Assembly: GCA_963712655.1 (NCBI GenBank)
Contig: CAVQIT010000008.1
Span: 1 to 64,000, forward strand
Source of the DNA: Pollutimonas sp963712655
GTDB taxonomy: Bacteria > Pseudomonadota > Gammaproteobacteria > Burkholderiales > Burkholderiaceae_B
Length of the DNA stretch: 64,000 nucleotides
Reading direction: 5' to 3'
Each line of letters opens with the position of its first letter. The first letter of the stretch is position 1. A program made the translations under genes and the position numbers. Below the pieces are notes generated by a model. It had not been told where the DNA came from, did no database searches, and saw only the letters and a list, made by a program, of their open reading frames with translations. Shown piece by piece: positions 20,121-29,763 of the stretch.

Positions 20121-21734
20121 ATGCTACGTATAAGCGAAATCAAGCTGCCGCTGGACCACTCGGAAGACGAGCTCGAGTCGGCGATTCGCTCGCGCCTTGC
20201 GCTGATTCACGTCCCTGCCGACGACCTGATCCGCTACACGGTATTTCGCCGCGCCCACGATGCCCGCAAGCGCTCCGATATCAAGCTTACCTATATTGTC
20301 GATATAGAAGTAAAGGACGAAGCCGGTTCGCTGCGCCATCTGGATGGGCAGCCGCATTTTTCGGTAACGCCCGATATGGCCTACAAGTTCGTCGCGCAGG
20401 CGCCGCAGGCAACCCAGGCGCTCAGACCGGTGGTGATCGGCATGGGGCCTTGCGGCTTGTTCGCGGGACTGATCCTTGCTCAAATGGGCTTTCGTCCCAT
20501 CATCCTCGAACGCGGCAAAGCCGTGCGCGAGCGCACCAAGGACACATGGGGCTTGTGGCGCAAGAATGTTCTGAATCCGGAATCGAATGTGCAGTTCGGC
20601 GAAGGCGGAGCCGGCACGTTTTCGGACGGCAAGCTATATAGCCAGATCAAGGATCCCAAACATTATGGCCGCAAGGTGCTCGAAGAATTCGTGCTTGCGG
20701 GCGCGCCGCAAGACATCCTGTATCGCAGCCGGCCGCATATCGGCACATTCCGGCTCGTCGGAATGGTCGAGAAAATGCGCGCGGCCATTCACAGCCTTGG
20801 CGGGGAAGTACGTTTCCAGGCCCGCGTCGAAGATATCCAGATCGAAGATGGAAACGTGCGCGGCCTGCTATTGTCCAACGGCGACACCCTGCGCTGCGAT
20901 CGCGTCGTGCTGGCCGTCGGACACAGCGCGCGCGACACGTTCCAGATGCTGCATGAGCGCGGCGTCTATATGGAAGCGAAACCTTTTTCGCTGGGTTTTC
21001 GGATCGAACATCCCCAGGGAATAATCGATCGAAGCCAGTTCGGCGACTTCGCGGGCCACCAATTGCTTGGCGCCGCCGACTACAAGGTTGTCCATCACTG
21101 CGGCAACGGCCGCGCGGTGTATAGCTTTTGCATGTGCCCGGGCGGAACCGTCGTCGCCGCGGCATCGGAACCGGGCCGCGTCGTCACAAACGGCATGAGC
21201 CAGTACTCCAGAAACGAGCGCAATGCCAATGCGGGCATCGTCGTCGGCATCACCCCGGACGATTTCGGAGGCGGCCCGCTAGGCGGCATTGCCTTCCAGC
21301 GGCATTGGGAAGAGCGGGCATTCGAGCTGGGCGGCGGCGATTACTGCGCGCCGGGGCAACTGGTCGGCGATTTCATCGCCGGGCGTCCGTCGACATCGCT
21401 GGGCAGCGTGGAACCCTCGTACAAGCCCGGTGTGCGCCTGACCGATCTGAGCACGGCGCTGCCCGATTACGTCATCGAAGCCATCCGCGAAGCATTGCCT
21501 CAAATCGACAAGAAGCTGCCCGGCTTCGCCATGCACGACGCCATGCTGACGGGCGTGGAAACACGCACCTCGTCGCCGATACGCGTCAAGCGCAAAAACG
21601 ACTACCAAAGCATGAATGTGAATGGCTTGTTCCCGGCGGGCGAAGGCGCCGGCTATGCCGGCGGTATTTACTCGGCGGCTATCGACGGCATAAAAGTGGC
21701 CGAAGCATTGGCCCTGACTATGCGCCTGCCGTAG
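20121..21734 (+). CDS. FAD-dependent dehydrogenase/oxidoreductase (COG2509 type)
   Basis: 537 residues. A short N-terminal ACT-like domain (1-95) is followed by a Rossmann FAD site VVIGMGPCGLFAGL (about 105), FGEGGAGTFSDGKL (about 160-175) and a C-terminal GEGAGYAGGIYSAAIDG. This is the widespread uncharacterised flavoprotein family COG2509. Substrate unknown. Monocistronic-looking, with its own upstream gap of 190 bases. Intact. Confidence 0.85.
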   Translation: MLRISEIKLPLDHSEDELESAIRSRLALIHVPADDLIRYTVFRRAHDARKRSDIKLTYIVDIEVKDEAGSLRHLDGQPHFSVTPDMAYKFVAQAPQATQALRPVVIGMGPCGLFAGLILAQMGFRPIILERGKAVRERTKDTWGLWRKNVLNPESNVQFGEGGAGTFSDGKLYSQIKDPKHYGRKVLEEFVLAGAPQDILYRSRPHIGTFRLVGMVEKMRAAIHSLGGEVRFQARVEDIQIEDGNVRGLLLSNGDTLRCDRVVLAVGHSARDTFQMLHERGVYMEAKPFSLGFRIEHPQGIIDRSQFGDFAGHQLLGAADYKVVHHCGNGRAVYSFCMCPGGTVVAAASEPGRVVTNGMSQYSRNERNANAGIVVGITPDDFGGGPLGGIAFQRHWEERAFELGGGDYCAPGQLVGDFIAGRPSTSLGSVEPSYKPGVRLTDLSTALPDYVIEAIREALPQIDKKLPGFAMHDAMLTGVETRTSSPIRVKRKNDYQSMNVNGLFPAGEGAGYAGGIYSAAIDGIKVAEALALTMRLP

Positions 21735-21817
21735 CGGCCCCGCCGAATGGTGCGCCCGCGGCACGAACCCCGCCTATGTATTCTGTCAGTCCGACACCTG
21801 TTCCAAGGAGCTAACGC

Positions 21818-22522
21818 ATGACCGATCTTTCCGCTTTTCCCATCACCAAAAAATGGCCCGCGCAGCATCCCGGCCGCATCCAGCTTTATTCCCTGCCTAC
21901 GCCCAATGGCGTCAAGGTATCGATCATGCTGGAAGAAACCGGCCTGCCTTACGAGCCGCATCTGGTCAGCTTCGAAACCAACGATCAGCTATCGCCCGGC
22001 TTCCTGTCGCTCAATCCGAATAATAAAATCCCGGCCATCCTGGATCCCGACGGCCCCGGCGGCAAACCTTTTGCCCTGTTCGAGTCCGGCGCCATCCTGA
22101 TCTATCTCGCCGATAAGGCCGGGCAGTTCATGCCGCAGGACGACGCGGGCCGTTACGAAACAATCCAGTGGCTGATGTTCCAGATGGCCGGCATTGGCCC
22201 GATGTTCGGCCAGCTAGGCTTTTTCCATAAATTCGCCGGCAAGGATTACGAAGACAAGCGGCCGCGCGACCGCTACGTGACAGAATCCAAGCGCCTGCTC
22301 GCCGTCCTCGAGCAACGGCTTGCCGGCCGCGACTGGATCATGGGCGACACCTACACCATTGCCGACATCGCCACCTTCCCATGGGTGCGCAACCTGATAG
22401 GTTTCTACGGAGCCGCCGATCTGGTGGGGATTGCGGACTTCCCCAACGTCAGGCGTGTGCTCGATACCTTTGTGGCCCGCCCGGCGGTGATAAAAGGCCT
22501 CGATATTCCCAAACGGACCTAA
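21818..22522 (+). CDS. Glutathione S-transferase, YghU/YfcG (nu) type
   Basis: 234 residues: thioredoxin-like N-terminal domain (about 18-105) with SLPTPNGVKVSIMLEE and NPNNKIPAI (cis-Pro), and a helical C-terminal domain with DYTIADIATFPWVRN-like sequence (here TYTIADIATFPWV). Nu-class enzymes have disulphide-bond oxidoreductase activity with glutathione. The N-terminal TPNG replaces the catalytic Cys/Ser seen in other classes. Follows the FAD protein by 83 bases. Confidence 0.88.
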   Translation: MTDLSAFPITKKWPAQHPGRIQLYSLPTPNGVKVSIMLEETGLPYEPHLVSFETNDQLSPGFLSLNPNNKIPAILDPDGPGGKPFALFESGAILIYLADKAGQFMPQDDAGRYETIQWLMFQMAGIGPMFGQLGFFHKFAGKDYEDKRPRDRYVTESKRLLAVLEQRLAGRDWIMGDTYTIADIATFPWVRNLIGFYGAADLVGIADFPNVRRVLDTFVARPAVIKGLDIPKRT

Positions 22523-22566
22523 AACGGACCTAATATAGCTCTACAACCCACAACCGGAGACGCCAA

Positions 22567-23886
22567 ATGCGCCGCCTTTTCCCGCATCGCCTGCTGGTCT
22601 GCCTGCCTATATTGGCCCTGGGAGCTTGCGGGGAAATGGCGCGTTTGCCGGAACACGCGGGCATCGGCCCCGCCCCAACGCTGCCTGCGCCCAATCCCAC
22701 GTTCATTCCCACCCTGAATATCGCTCCAGCCAAGGGTTGGCCGCCCGGAACCGCGCCAAAAGCCGCCGCGGGCCTGGCGGTAAATGCCTATGCGACAGGG
22801 CTGGATCATCCCCGCTGGCTCTATACGCTTCCGAACGGCGATATATTGGTTGCCGAAACCAATGCGCCGCCCAAGCCCGACGACAGCGGCGGCATCAAGG
22901 GCTGGATCGCCAAACGGGTAATGAAACGCGCCGGGTCGACCGGGCCCAGCGCCAATCGCATCACGCTGCTGCGCGATGCCGATGGCGACGGCGTGGCGGA
23001 AATCCGCAAGGTTTTCCTGGAAGGCTTGAATTCGCCATTCGGCATGGCGTTGGCCGGCAATGACCTGTATGTCGCCAACACCGATGCGCTCGTGCGCTTT
23101 CCCTATCGCAGCGGCGCCACGCAAATTACCGAACCCGGAGTAAAAGTCATTGATCTGCCCGCGGGCCGGATCAATCACCACTGGACGAAAAATGTAATCG
23201 CCAGCCCCGACGGCGCGCGCTTATACGTAACGGTCGGCTCGAACAGCAATGTGGGCGACAAGGGCATGGAAAACGAGACCGGCCGCGCCGCCATATGGGA
23301 AGTCGATCGCGCGACCGGCCGCTCGCGCCTCTTCGCCTCGGGCCTGCGCAACCCCAATGGCCTTGCCTGGCAACCGCAGAGCGGCGCGCTGTGGACTACC
23401 GTCAACGAGCGCGACGAAATCGGCAGCGATCTGGTGCCCGACTACATGACGGCGGTGCGCGACGGCGCTTTTTATGGGTGGCCTTACAGCTACTATGGCC
23501 AGCATGTCGACACCAGAGTGCAACCGGCCCGGCCCGATCTGGTTGCCAAAGCGATGGCACCCGACTATGCGCTCGGCGCGCACACCGCCTCGCTGGGACT
23601 TGCCTTCTATGACGGCACGCTGCTGCCCCCGCGCTTTTCGAACGGCGCCTTCATCGGCCAGCATGGTTCCTGGAACCGCAAGCCTCGCAGCGGCTACAAA
23701 GTGATTTTCGTGCCATTCGCCGATGGACGCCCCAATGGCGCTCCTGTCGATATCCTTACCGGATTCGTCGATGCCGATGGCCATGCGCTGGGCCGCCCTG
23801 TCGGCGTGGCCGTCGATGGCGCGGGTGCGCTGCTTGTTGCCGACGATGTGGGCAATGTCATATGGCGGGTAACTCCGGGCCACTGA
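22567..23886 (+). CDS. Sorbosone dehydrogenase-like PQQ-type beta-propeller lipoprotein
   Basis: 439 residues. Lipobox LGAC (Cys about 21) gives a membrane-anchored periplasmic lipoprotein. The rest is a glucose/sorbosone dehydrogenase beta-propeller: LDHPRWLYTLPNGDILVAETN, GLRNPNGLAWQPQSGALWTTVNERDEIG, GAFYGWPYSYYGQHVD, and GALLVADDVGNVIWRV at the end. Oxidises sugars or aldoses with PQQ in characterised members; no PQQ genes are in view. Begins 45 bases after the GST gene. Confidence 0.85.
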   Translation: MRRLFPHRLLVCLPILALGACGEMARLPEHAGIGPAPTLPAPNPTFIPTLNIAPAKGWPPGTAPKAAAGLAVNAYATGLDHPRWLYTLPNGDILVAETNAPPKPDDSGGIKGWIAKRVMKRAGSTGPSANRITLLRDADGDGVAEIRKVFLEGLNSPFGMALAGNDLYVANTDALVRFPYRSGATQITEPGVKVIDLPAGRINHHWTKNVIASPDGARLYVTVGSNSNVGDKGMENETGRAAIWEVDRATGRSRLFASGLRNPNGLAWQPQSGALWTTVNERDEIGSDLVPDYMTAVRDGAFYGWPYSYYGQHVDTRVQPARPDLVAKAMAPDYALGAHTASLGLAFYDGTLLPPRFSNGAFIGQHGSWNRKPRSGYKVIFVPFADGRPNGAPVDILTGFVDADGHALGRPVGVAVDGAGALLVADDVGNVIWRVTPGH

Positions 23887-23902
23887 CCGCGCGTCTTTCC
23901 CA

Positions 23903-24101
23903 GGAACCCTCTGATCAAATTCGCCCGAATCTGATGCGCCGCCTGACGGAATGGCCGGCAAGGCGGGATGTGGCGTCAATAGAACCACCATTGACGCTAC
24001 ATCCCAACACAGCAAGTAGGAGTTCGGGCATGCAAAAGCTGTGCAAGGTAAGACACCTATCAGAGGGATGCAGCAGTCGGGTGGATTTGATCAGAGGATC
24101 C
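23903..24101. repeat. Small inverted-repeat element (MITE-like) with internal hairpin
   Basis: Outer arms 23903-23926 and 24079-24101 are inverted repeats sharing a perfect 12-base ctctgatcaaat/atttgatcagag core. Inside, 23965-23980 and 23990-24005 form a 16-bp hairpin (one G/T pair, 9-base loop). The element fills the gap between the sorbosone dehydrogenase and the zinc-ribbon gene and carries no gene. It could act as a terminator or be a short non-autonomous repeat. Confidence 0.55.
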
Positions 24102-24178
24102 CTAACGAAAAAATCAAGGAACTAAATTCGATTTCTTACGTCTACCTGAATAGTACGTTACTTAAAAAGGAATCACCG

Positions 24179-24478
24179 ATGAAGTGTCCAGTATGCAAAG
24201 AATCAGACCTGACCATGTCATCCAGGCAGAATATCGAAATTGATTACTGCCCCCAATGCCGGGGCGTATGGCTGGATCGCGGCGAGCTCGACAAGCTGAT
24301 CGAGCGCAGCGTGCAAGAAGAATCGGCCCAGGCCCCAGTTCCTGCACCGCAACAGCAGCAACAGCAGCAACCCCAATACCAAAGGCAATCCCACCCCTCT
24401 CAGGATTACGATAGATCGCATGGGGGCTATAACAAGCACTACAAAAAGAAATCGTTCTGGCACGAAATCTTCGACTGA
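24179..24478 (+). CDS. TFIIB-type zinc-ribbon protein
   Basis: 99 residues. The N-terminal Zn ribbon has CPVC (3-6), CPQC (about 25-28) and the family signature CRGVWLDRGELDKLIE. A glutamine run (poly-Q) and a His/Lys/Tyr-rich tail follow. Start ATG at 24179 just after an AAAAGGA ribosome site. Family of unknown function; the low-complexity tail suggests a flexible protein. Convergent with the LysR gene. Confidence 0.82.
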   Translation: MKCPVCKESDLTMSSRQNIEIDYCPQCRGVWLDRGELDKLIERSVQEESAQAPVPAPQQQQQQQPQYQRQSHPSQDYDRSHGGYNKHYKKKSFWHEIFD

Positions 24479-24493
24479 TCCGGCGCGGGCGCT

Positions 24494-25390
24494 TTATGTG
24501 CCCACCGGCCGCTTGAGCCGGGCGCTGAGGAATTCGATGAATACCCTGGTCTTGGCCGGCATCAGGCGGGACGGGAACAGCGCAAGCAAAGGCTTGGGAC
24601 TGAACTGCCATTCCGGCAATACCGGCAGCAGGGACTCTGCCGCATCGGCATGAAGCGACCTGGCCTGAGACAAGGGCACAATACCCATGCCCAGCGTCGC
24701 CATGCGGCTTAGCATGGCGACGTTATTGACTGCCACCCTTCCGCGCACCGCTATTTTTTCCACCTTCGAGCCGGACCAAAGCTCCCATATCGTGTCCTCC
24801 TTGCTACGCGTGGCCCGCAGGCATTCATGCCGCAGCAGATCAGAAGGCTGCGCCGGCGCGCCATGCCTGGCAAGGTACTCGGCCGACGCATAAAGACGCA
24901 GGTCGGTGGTGCCGAGCTGGCGTGAAACCACCCCGGAATCCGGCTGCTTGCCAAAGCGAATGACGACATCGAATGATTCGGCAAGCAGGTCAATGGAATG
25001 AATGCCCAAATCGTATTCGCATTCTATTTCCGGATATTGAAAGGCGAAATCCCGCAGTATCTCCGGCATGTACATGTACGCAAAACTGCTGGGCATGGAA
25101 ATGCGCAAGCGCCCTTTTGGCTGTTGAGTCGCTTCGGCCAGCTCTTCGTGGGCCACGCGGGCTTCGGCCACGACATGCTGGCAGCGCTCGAAATACACGG
25201 AACCGGCCTCGGTCAGTTCCACCCGGCGCGTACTGCGTTTTAGCAGGCGCACATCGATATAGCGCTCCAGTTCGCTGATGCGGCGCGATAAAGTCGATGC
25301 AGGCATATTCAACGATAACGCCGCCCGGGAAAAGCTTCTGGTCTTGGCAACTTCCACGAAAAGCGCAATGTTGTCGAGCGATGGCCCCAT
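24494..25390 (-). CDS. LysR-type transcriptional regulator (divergent from DUF4148 gene)
   Basis: 298 residues: winged HTH at residues about 6-65 (RSFSRAALSLNMPASTLSRRI) and a substrate-binding domain. Divergent from the DUF4148 protein gene, with 212 bases between starts containing the motif aaactagggttta (25478-25490), a possible binding site. Ligand unknown. Confidence 0.85.
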   Translation of the reverse strand: MGPSLDNIALFVEVAKTRSFSRAALSLNMPASTLSRRISELERYIDVRLLKRSTRRVELTEAGSVYFERCQHVVAEARVAHEELAEATQQPKGRLRISMPSSFAYMYMPEILRDFAFQYPEIECEYDLGIHSIDLLAESFDVVIRFGKQPDSGVVSRQLGTTDLRLYASAEYLARHGAPAQPSDLLRHECLRATRSKEDTIWELWSGSKVEKIAVRGRVAVNNVAMLSRMATLGMGIVPLSQARSLHADAAESLLPVLPEWQFSPKPLLALFPSRLMPAKTRVFIEFLSARLKRPVGT

Positions 25391-25477
25391 GATTTATCCC
25401 TAAAACATTAATAGAGTTTCGCTATTATCCAATGAAACCCCCTTGATTGTTTCCAAAAATGGAAATATGAATACAAC

Positions 25478-25499
25478 AAACTAGGGTTTATACCTACAC
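25478..25499 (+). promoter_or_regulatory. Candidate operator aaactagggttta before the DUF4148 gene
   Basis: The 13-mer aaactagggttta recurs exactly at 62710-62722, where it forms half of a double dyad upstream of a small gene. Here it continues tatacctac, keeping part of the dyad. Located between a LysR gene and the DUF4148 gene. Inference only. Confidence 0.45.
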
Positions 25500-25602
25500 A
25501 AAATTGTCACATACTGGCTTCACCGAAACGCGCTTTGCATGGCACACATTTGTATCAGGCGCCGCGTTTTCGATTCTTCTTTTTTTACTTATTGGAGTTC
25601 GT

Positions 25603-25965
25603 ATGAAAATCCTAGTCAGCGCATTGATGATTTCAGCATCCGTATTTGCCGGCGCCGCGCACGCCGCCGATGAGCCCGCCGTCACACGCGCCCAAGTGTC
25701 AGCCGAATGTCAACAAGCCCGCGCGGCCGGTTTGCTTAGCACCGGTGAACAGGCATATCCGGCTACTGTCGCCGACGCCAGCCACACAAGCCGCGCAGCG
25801 GTACAGGCCGAGCTCAGCGCGGCCATTGCCGCCGGTCAAGTCGTTGTTGGCGAAGAAGCCTACCCGGCAGTAGCGGCGACCAACGATACAAAAAGCCGCG
25901 ATCAAGTCAAGGCAGAGCTGGCCGAATACGTTGCTTCTCATGGCGGTACCCAAATCGAAGCTTGA
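25603..25965 (+). CDS. DUF4148 exported protein
   Basis: 120 residues: signal peptide (MKILVSALMISASVFAGAAHAADE), then two or three degenerate repeats of the DUF4148 unit (TRAQVSAECQQARAAG..., SRAAVQAELSAAIAAG, SRDQVKAELAEY) with -GEQAYP/GEEAYP- ends. A small periplasmic protein family expanded in Burkholderiales, of unknown function. The start at 25603 follows a TTGGAG ribosome site. A long palindromic terminator follows. Confidence 0.88.
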   Translation: MKILVSALMISASVFAGAAHAADEPAVTRAQVSAECQQARAAGLLSTGEQAYPATVADASHTSRAAVQAELSAAIAAGQVVVGEEAYPAVAATNDTKSRDQVKAELAEYVASHGGTQIEA

Positions 25966-26004
25966 TGCATAGGCTGGATACGCCCGCCGGCAAGCCGCCC
26001 GCGG

Positions 26005-26046
26005 CAACGCAAAGAGCGGGTCGATATCGACCCGCTCTTTGCGTTG
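26005..26046. terminator. 42-base perfect palindrome, bidirectional terminator
   Basis: caacgcaaagagcgggtcgat followed directly by its exact reverse complement, so both strands form a 21-bp hairpin with ctcttt on the 3' side. Lies between the convergent ends of the DUF4148 gene (25965) and tcuB (26064). Confidence 0.75.
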
Positions 26047-26063
26047 GGGAATACGGCGTGGCT

Positions 26064-27284
26064 TTAATCGGAACCCAGTTTCAGGTTCGGCGCTTGCCGT
26101 TTCTCTATGGCCCATTTCAGCAAAGCTGCCGTGCGGAAGATGCCGTGGGCGAACTTGCCGTAGGGCATGGTCAGGAACAGCGCCATCACCACGCCCAGAT
26201 GCACCGCCAGCAGCAAGCGCCATGAGCGCGCGTGTCGCGCAAGGCCAGCAGAAGCCAGGCCGGTGAGGCTGATCAGAACAGCAGCGCGATGAAGCCGCGG
26301 TCCATGGGCTGCTGCGCCGCGTCGCCATGCATGCGGGATGGCGCCGTCAGGTTCAGCCACAGCAAGCCCGCCGGGCCGATCAATCAGGCCGATGCCGCCC
26401 AGGCCGTGCCCAGCAGCACGGGCAGGCTGGTCAAGGGGTAGGGCGCATGCCAATCCAGCAGAATAGTGGTAGAGCGTGGCCACGCAGGTGGCGGCAAAGC
26501 ACAGCATGAAGCCGTAGAAGGTGAAGTGATGGAAGCGCGCGGCGCCAAGCGTGAACGCGTCGTCCTCGTTGTTGCAGCCTTCGCCATGGCCGCCGTCCAG
26601 GTAGCGTCAGGCGCAGTAGCATCTTGCCGTCCGCTTCCGCGAGCGCCGCGACCGGACGCTTTGCCGGGCGACACCTGGCGCCAGAAGCGTGCGCACGCCG
26701 AGCCCGAGCGCCAGCATCGCGAAGCACGAACACGACGCCGAACATCAGGCGCCAGCATGTTGTGCGGGAAGATCGCGTAGAAGTTGCCCGCCAGCGGCGC
26801 ATGCAGCAGCGTGCCGGTCATGCCACGGCCAGCACCAGGAACAGCGCCAGGGCCGCCGCCAGCGCCAGCGACACCGTCAGGCCGTTGCGCTGGTACGAGC
26901 GCGCCCAAGGCCGGCGGCCAGGCGTAGTCGGTATAGGTCTGCACGCGCACCTTCGCCATCGCCTGCGGCACATTGACGGCGAACTCGTGCGGCGGCGCGT
27001 ACTGGCAGGCATGCAGGCAGGCGCCGCAGTTGTGGCAGAGGTTGGCCAGGTAGTGGATGTCGGCCTTGCCGAACTCCAGCCGGCGCGTCATCGCCGGGAA
27101 CACCGCGCAGAAGCCCTCGCAATAGCGGCAGGCATTGCAGATCTGCAGCATGCGCGCCGACTTCGGCCTCGTCGGCCGTCGAGCGGCATCGCGGCCTGCC
27201 CAGCGCACTCGCGTACGGCTCTTTCTCGCTGCGCCCGGCAGCCAGCGACTGGCTTCGCGCGTCAACGCTTCAAGCTGCTTGCAC
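26064..27284 (-). CDS. tcuB: TcuB/CitB-like tricarballylate utilisation membrane electron-transfer protein (several frameshifts as sequenced)
   Basis: Fragments in three frames read as one TcuB: the 4Fe-4S part MLQICNACRYCEGFCAVFPAMTRRLEFGKADI with CHNCGACLHACQYAPPHEFAVNVP, then a membrane part ending LFLTMPYGKFAHGIFRTAALLKWAIEKR. TcuB passes electrons from the TcuA flavin to the membrane quinone pool. The GTG at 27284 is taken as start because AGGAG precedes it; an extra T shortly after breaks the frame. At least five indels are needed. Overlaps or abuts tcuA. Sequencing error and genuine decay both remain possible. Confidence 0.75.
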
Positions 27285-28720
27285 GTGCTCTCCTGTATGC
27301 TCGTCTGTTGTATTGCCGCCGCGCGCGGCCTGCGTCGCCGGCGATGCGGCCGAAGGCGGTGCCGATGGTCATGCCGACGCCGGCGGTGTAGCCCTTGCCC
27401 AGCACGTTGCCGGCCATCATTTCGCCCGCCACGAACAGGTTGTCGCTGGGCTCGACCGTCGAAGTGCACCGCCGCGTGTTCGTCGACCTTCAGGCCCAGG
27501 TAGGTGAAGGTGATGCCGGGCCGCAGCGCGATAGCCGAAGAACGGCGGCGGTGTCGATCGGCCGCGCCCAGTGCGTCTTGGCCGGCGTCGAGCCCTTCGG
27601 TGTGGCAATCGTCGAGCGCCGTGTGGTCGAAGGTGCCGGCGCGGCAGGCCGCGTTGTAGTCGTCGACGGTGCTGCATGAAGGCGGCGCTCGTCCAGCCCG
27701 AGCTTGCCGCGCGAGCTCGGGCAGCGTGTCGGCCTTGCGTGCCGGGAAACACCGGCGGCATGAAGCGGCCGATCGCCTTCGCGTCGATGATCGAATAGGC
27801 GATCTGGCCCGGCTGCTGCGCCACCAGCCGGCCCCAGATCGCATAGCGCTTGGGCCAGAAGTCCTCGCCCTCGTCGTAGAAGCGCTGCGCCTCGCGGTTG
27901 ACCACGACGCCCAGCGACACGCAGTCGATGCGCGTGCAGATGCCGCCGTCGTACAGCGGCGCGCGCGCATCGATCGCCACGCAGTGCGACTGCGACGGAT
28001 CGCCGATGATGTCGGCGCCCGCGTCGATCATGTGCTTCAGCAGCACGCCCTTGTTGAAGCGCGTGCCGCGGATCAGGAAGTTGTCGGCCGGCCATTCGCC
28101 GCGCTCGTTCTGGCCCCAGGCTTCGCGCAGCCATTCGCGGTTGGATTCGAAGCCGCCGGCGGCCAGCACGCAGGCTGCGCGCCTCGATGCGCTCGCTCGC
28201 CGATGCGGGCCGCGACGAAGCGGCCGCCGTCCAGTTCGATGCGCATCGACCGGCGCGTCGTAGCGGATCTGCACGCCCAGCTGCTTCGGCGCTGCGGTAG
28301 TAGGCATTGACCAGCGCCTTGCCGCCGCCCATGAAGAAGGCGTTGGTGCGCGCCACATGCAGCGCGCCCGACAGCGGCGGCTGGAAATGCACGCCGTGCT
28401 TGCGCATCCAGTCGCGGCAGTTGCGACGAGGCGCGGATCACCAGGCGCGCCAGCTGCTTCGTTGGTGATGCCGCCCGTGACCTTCAGCAGGTCCTGCCAG
28501 TACTCCTCTTCGGGATAGGCGTCGACCAGCACGTCCTGCGGCGCGTCGTGCATGCAGCGCAGGTTGCGCGTGTGCTGCGAATTGCCGCCGCGCCATTCGC
28601 GCGGCGCCGACTTCCAGCAGCAGCACGCTGGCGCCCGCCTCGCGCGCCATCAAGCGCCGCGCACAGCGCGGCATTGCCGCCGCCGATGACCAGCACATCA
28701 TATAGCGATGATCCATTCAC
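27285..28720 (-). CDS. tcuA: FAD-dependent tricarballylate dehydrogenase TcuA (many frameshifts as sequenced)
   Basis: Succinate-dehydrogenase-like flavoprotein that oxidises tricarballylate to cis-aconitate. Readable pieces: the N-terminal FAD motif YDVLVIGGGNAALCAA, ACVLAAGGFESNREWLREAWG, IRGTRFNKGVLLKHMIDAGADIIGDPSQSHCVAIDARAPLYDGG and the C-terminal VAGEMMAGNVLGKGY-like stretch after frame correction. Start is the GTG at 28720 (VNGSSLYDVLVIGG). The 3' end is ambiguous because of the breaks. At least eight indels, in very GC-rich sequence. A palindromic operator candidate lies just upstream (28764-28797). No tcuC transporter or tcuR regulator is adjacent. Confidence 0.75.
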
Positions 28721-28763
28721 CAAATTCTCTCCCCGGCCAGAACAAGGGCTGGCATGTTGCTGT

Positions 28764-28797
28764 AAATTGACTGTATACAATAGTATATAGTCAATTT
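28764..28797. promoter_or_regulatory. Palindromic operator candidate before tcuA
   Basis: Arms aaattgactgtata and tatatagtcaattt (13 of 14 complementary) around a 6-base centre. It contains tgtatacaatag, a 12-mer repeated exactly at 37427-37438 between the AraC and GntR genes. tgtataca is the kind of core bound by FCD-type GntR regulators. Position, about 45 bases upstream of tcuA, fits an operator. Confidence 0.6.
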
Positions 28798-28873
28798 GAG
28801 GCCTAGGGCGAAAAAATACGCCCTGCATGGCGCATTTCGAGACCAATAACCGGGGGAACTTAGCGCGGTCCGC

Positions 28874-29731
28874 TCATGCTCCGGCGCTCAGGACTGGTGG
28901 ACGAGCATACAGTTGCGTCACGTATGATTTGTTATGCGGCCCGCCATCCACGGTCAGCGCCACGCCGTTCACATAAGATGACCGGGAAGACGATAAGAAA
29001 ACAATCACATCCGCGATCTCTTCCGGCCTGCCCCAGCCTTGACCGGCAGGCACCGAGGCCGCTTCCATTTCCTGGCGCACGGCATCGGTCGCCTGCTTAT
29101 TCAGGTCGTCGCTGATGGCCTGCCGCTCCCATAGCCGGAATCGATCGTCGGACTTGACCACGCCGGGCACCACGCAATTAACCCGTATCCCGTACTCGGC
29201 TAGCTCGGTCGCCAGATCTATGGAAAACCGCAGTTCCGCCGCTTTGGCAGGCCCTGTGCAACTGGAGCCGGGCGGGAAATTGCCGCGCAGCGCCGTGCGC
29301 CCCGACACATTGATCACCACCGCCCGCTCCGCCTTCTGCAACAAGGGCAGCGCGCGCTGCGTCGTCCTGAACTGCGCGAAGAAATTGATGGACATCCCTT
29401 CAAGCAAATCATCGTCGGTGACTTGCGAAAATGGCTTGTATATCCCAGTGCCCGCATTATTGACCAAGATATCCAGACGCCCATATTGCCGTTCGATATG
29501 CTCGATGAGCTTGGCGATATCGGCCTTCCGCGTCACATCGGTCTGGACCGCATCGACAGTCACACCGGTGATATCCCGTATGTGGCCCACCGCCTCATCA
29601 AGCCGGTCTTTATTGCGCGCGCAGATGACCACGCGCGCATGCTCGGCGGCAAAGGCACATGCCGTAGCCAGGCCGATTCCGCGACTGCCACCTGTAATAC
29701 ACACCGTTTTTTCCATCAATCCTAAATCCAT
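28874..29731 (-). CDS. Short-chain dehydrogenase/reductase lacking the catalytic Tyr
   Basis: 285 residues, Rossmann fold with TGGSRGIGLAT (cofactor loop), NNAGTG and NVSGR (Ser position). Where SDRs carry YxxxK, this one reads TGPAK (in SSCTGPAKAAEL), so the catalytic Tyr is Thr. The Lys is kept. Last gene of the acyl-CoA operon. It may be inactive as a dehydrogenase or use another residue. C-terminal extension after the VDGG motif is longer than usual. Confidence 0.82.
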   Translation of the reverse strand: MDLGLMEKTVCITGGSRGIGLATACAFAAEHARVVICARNKDRLDEAVGHIRDITGVTVDAVQTDVTRKADIAKLIEHIERQYGRLDILVNNAGTGIYKPFSQVTDDDLLEGMSINFFAQFRTTQRALPLLQKAERAVVINVSGRTALRGNFPPGSSCTGPAKAAELRFSIDLATELAEYGIRVNCVVPGVVKSDDRFRLWERQAISDDLNKQATDAVRQEMEAASVPAGQGWGRPEEIADVIVFLSSSRSSYVNGVALTVDGGPHNKSYVTQLYARPPVLSAGA

Positions 29732-29763
29732 TGTTTCCTCCTATTTATTAAAAGACATGGCAT

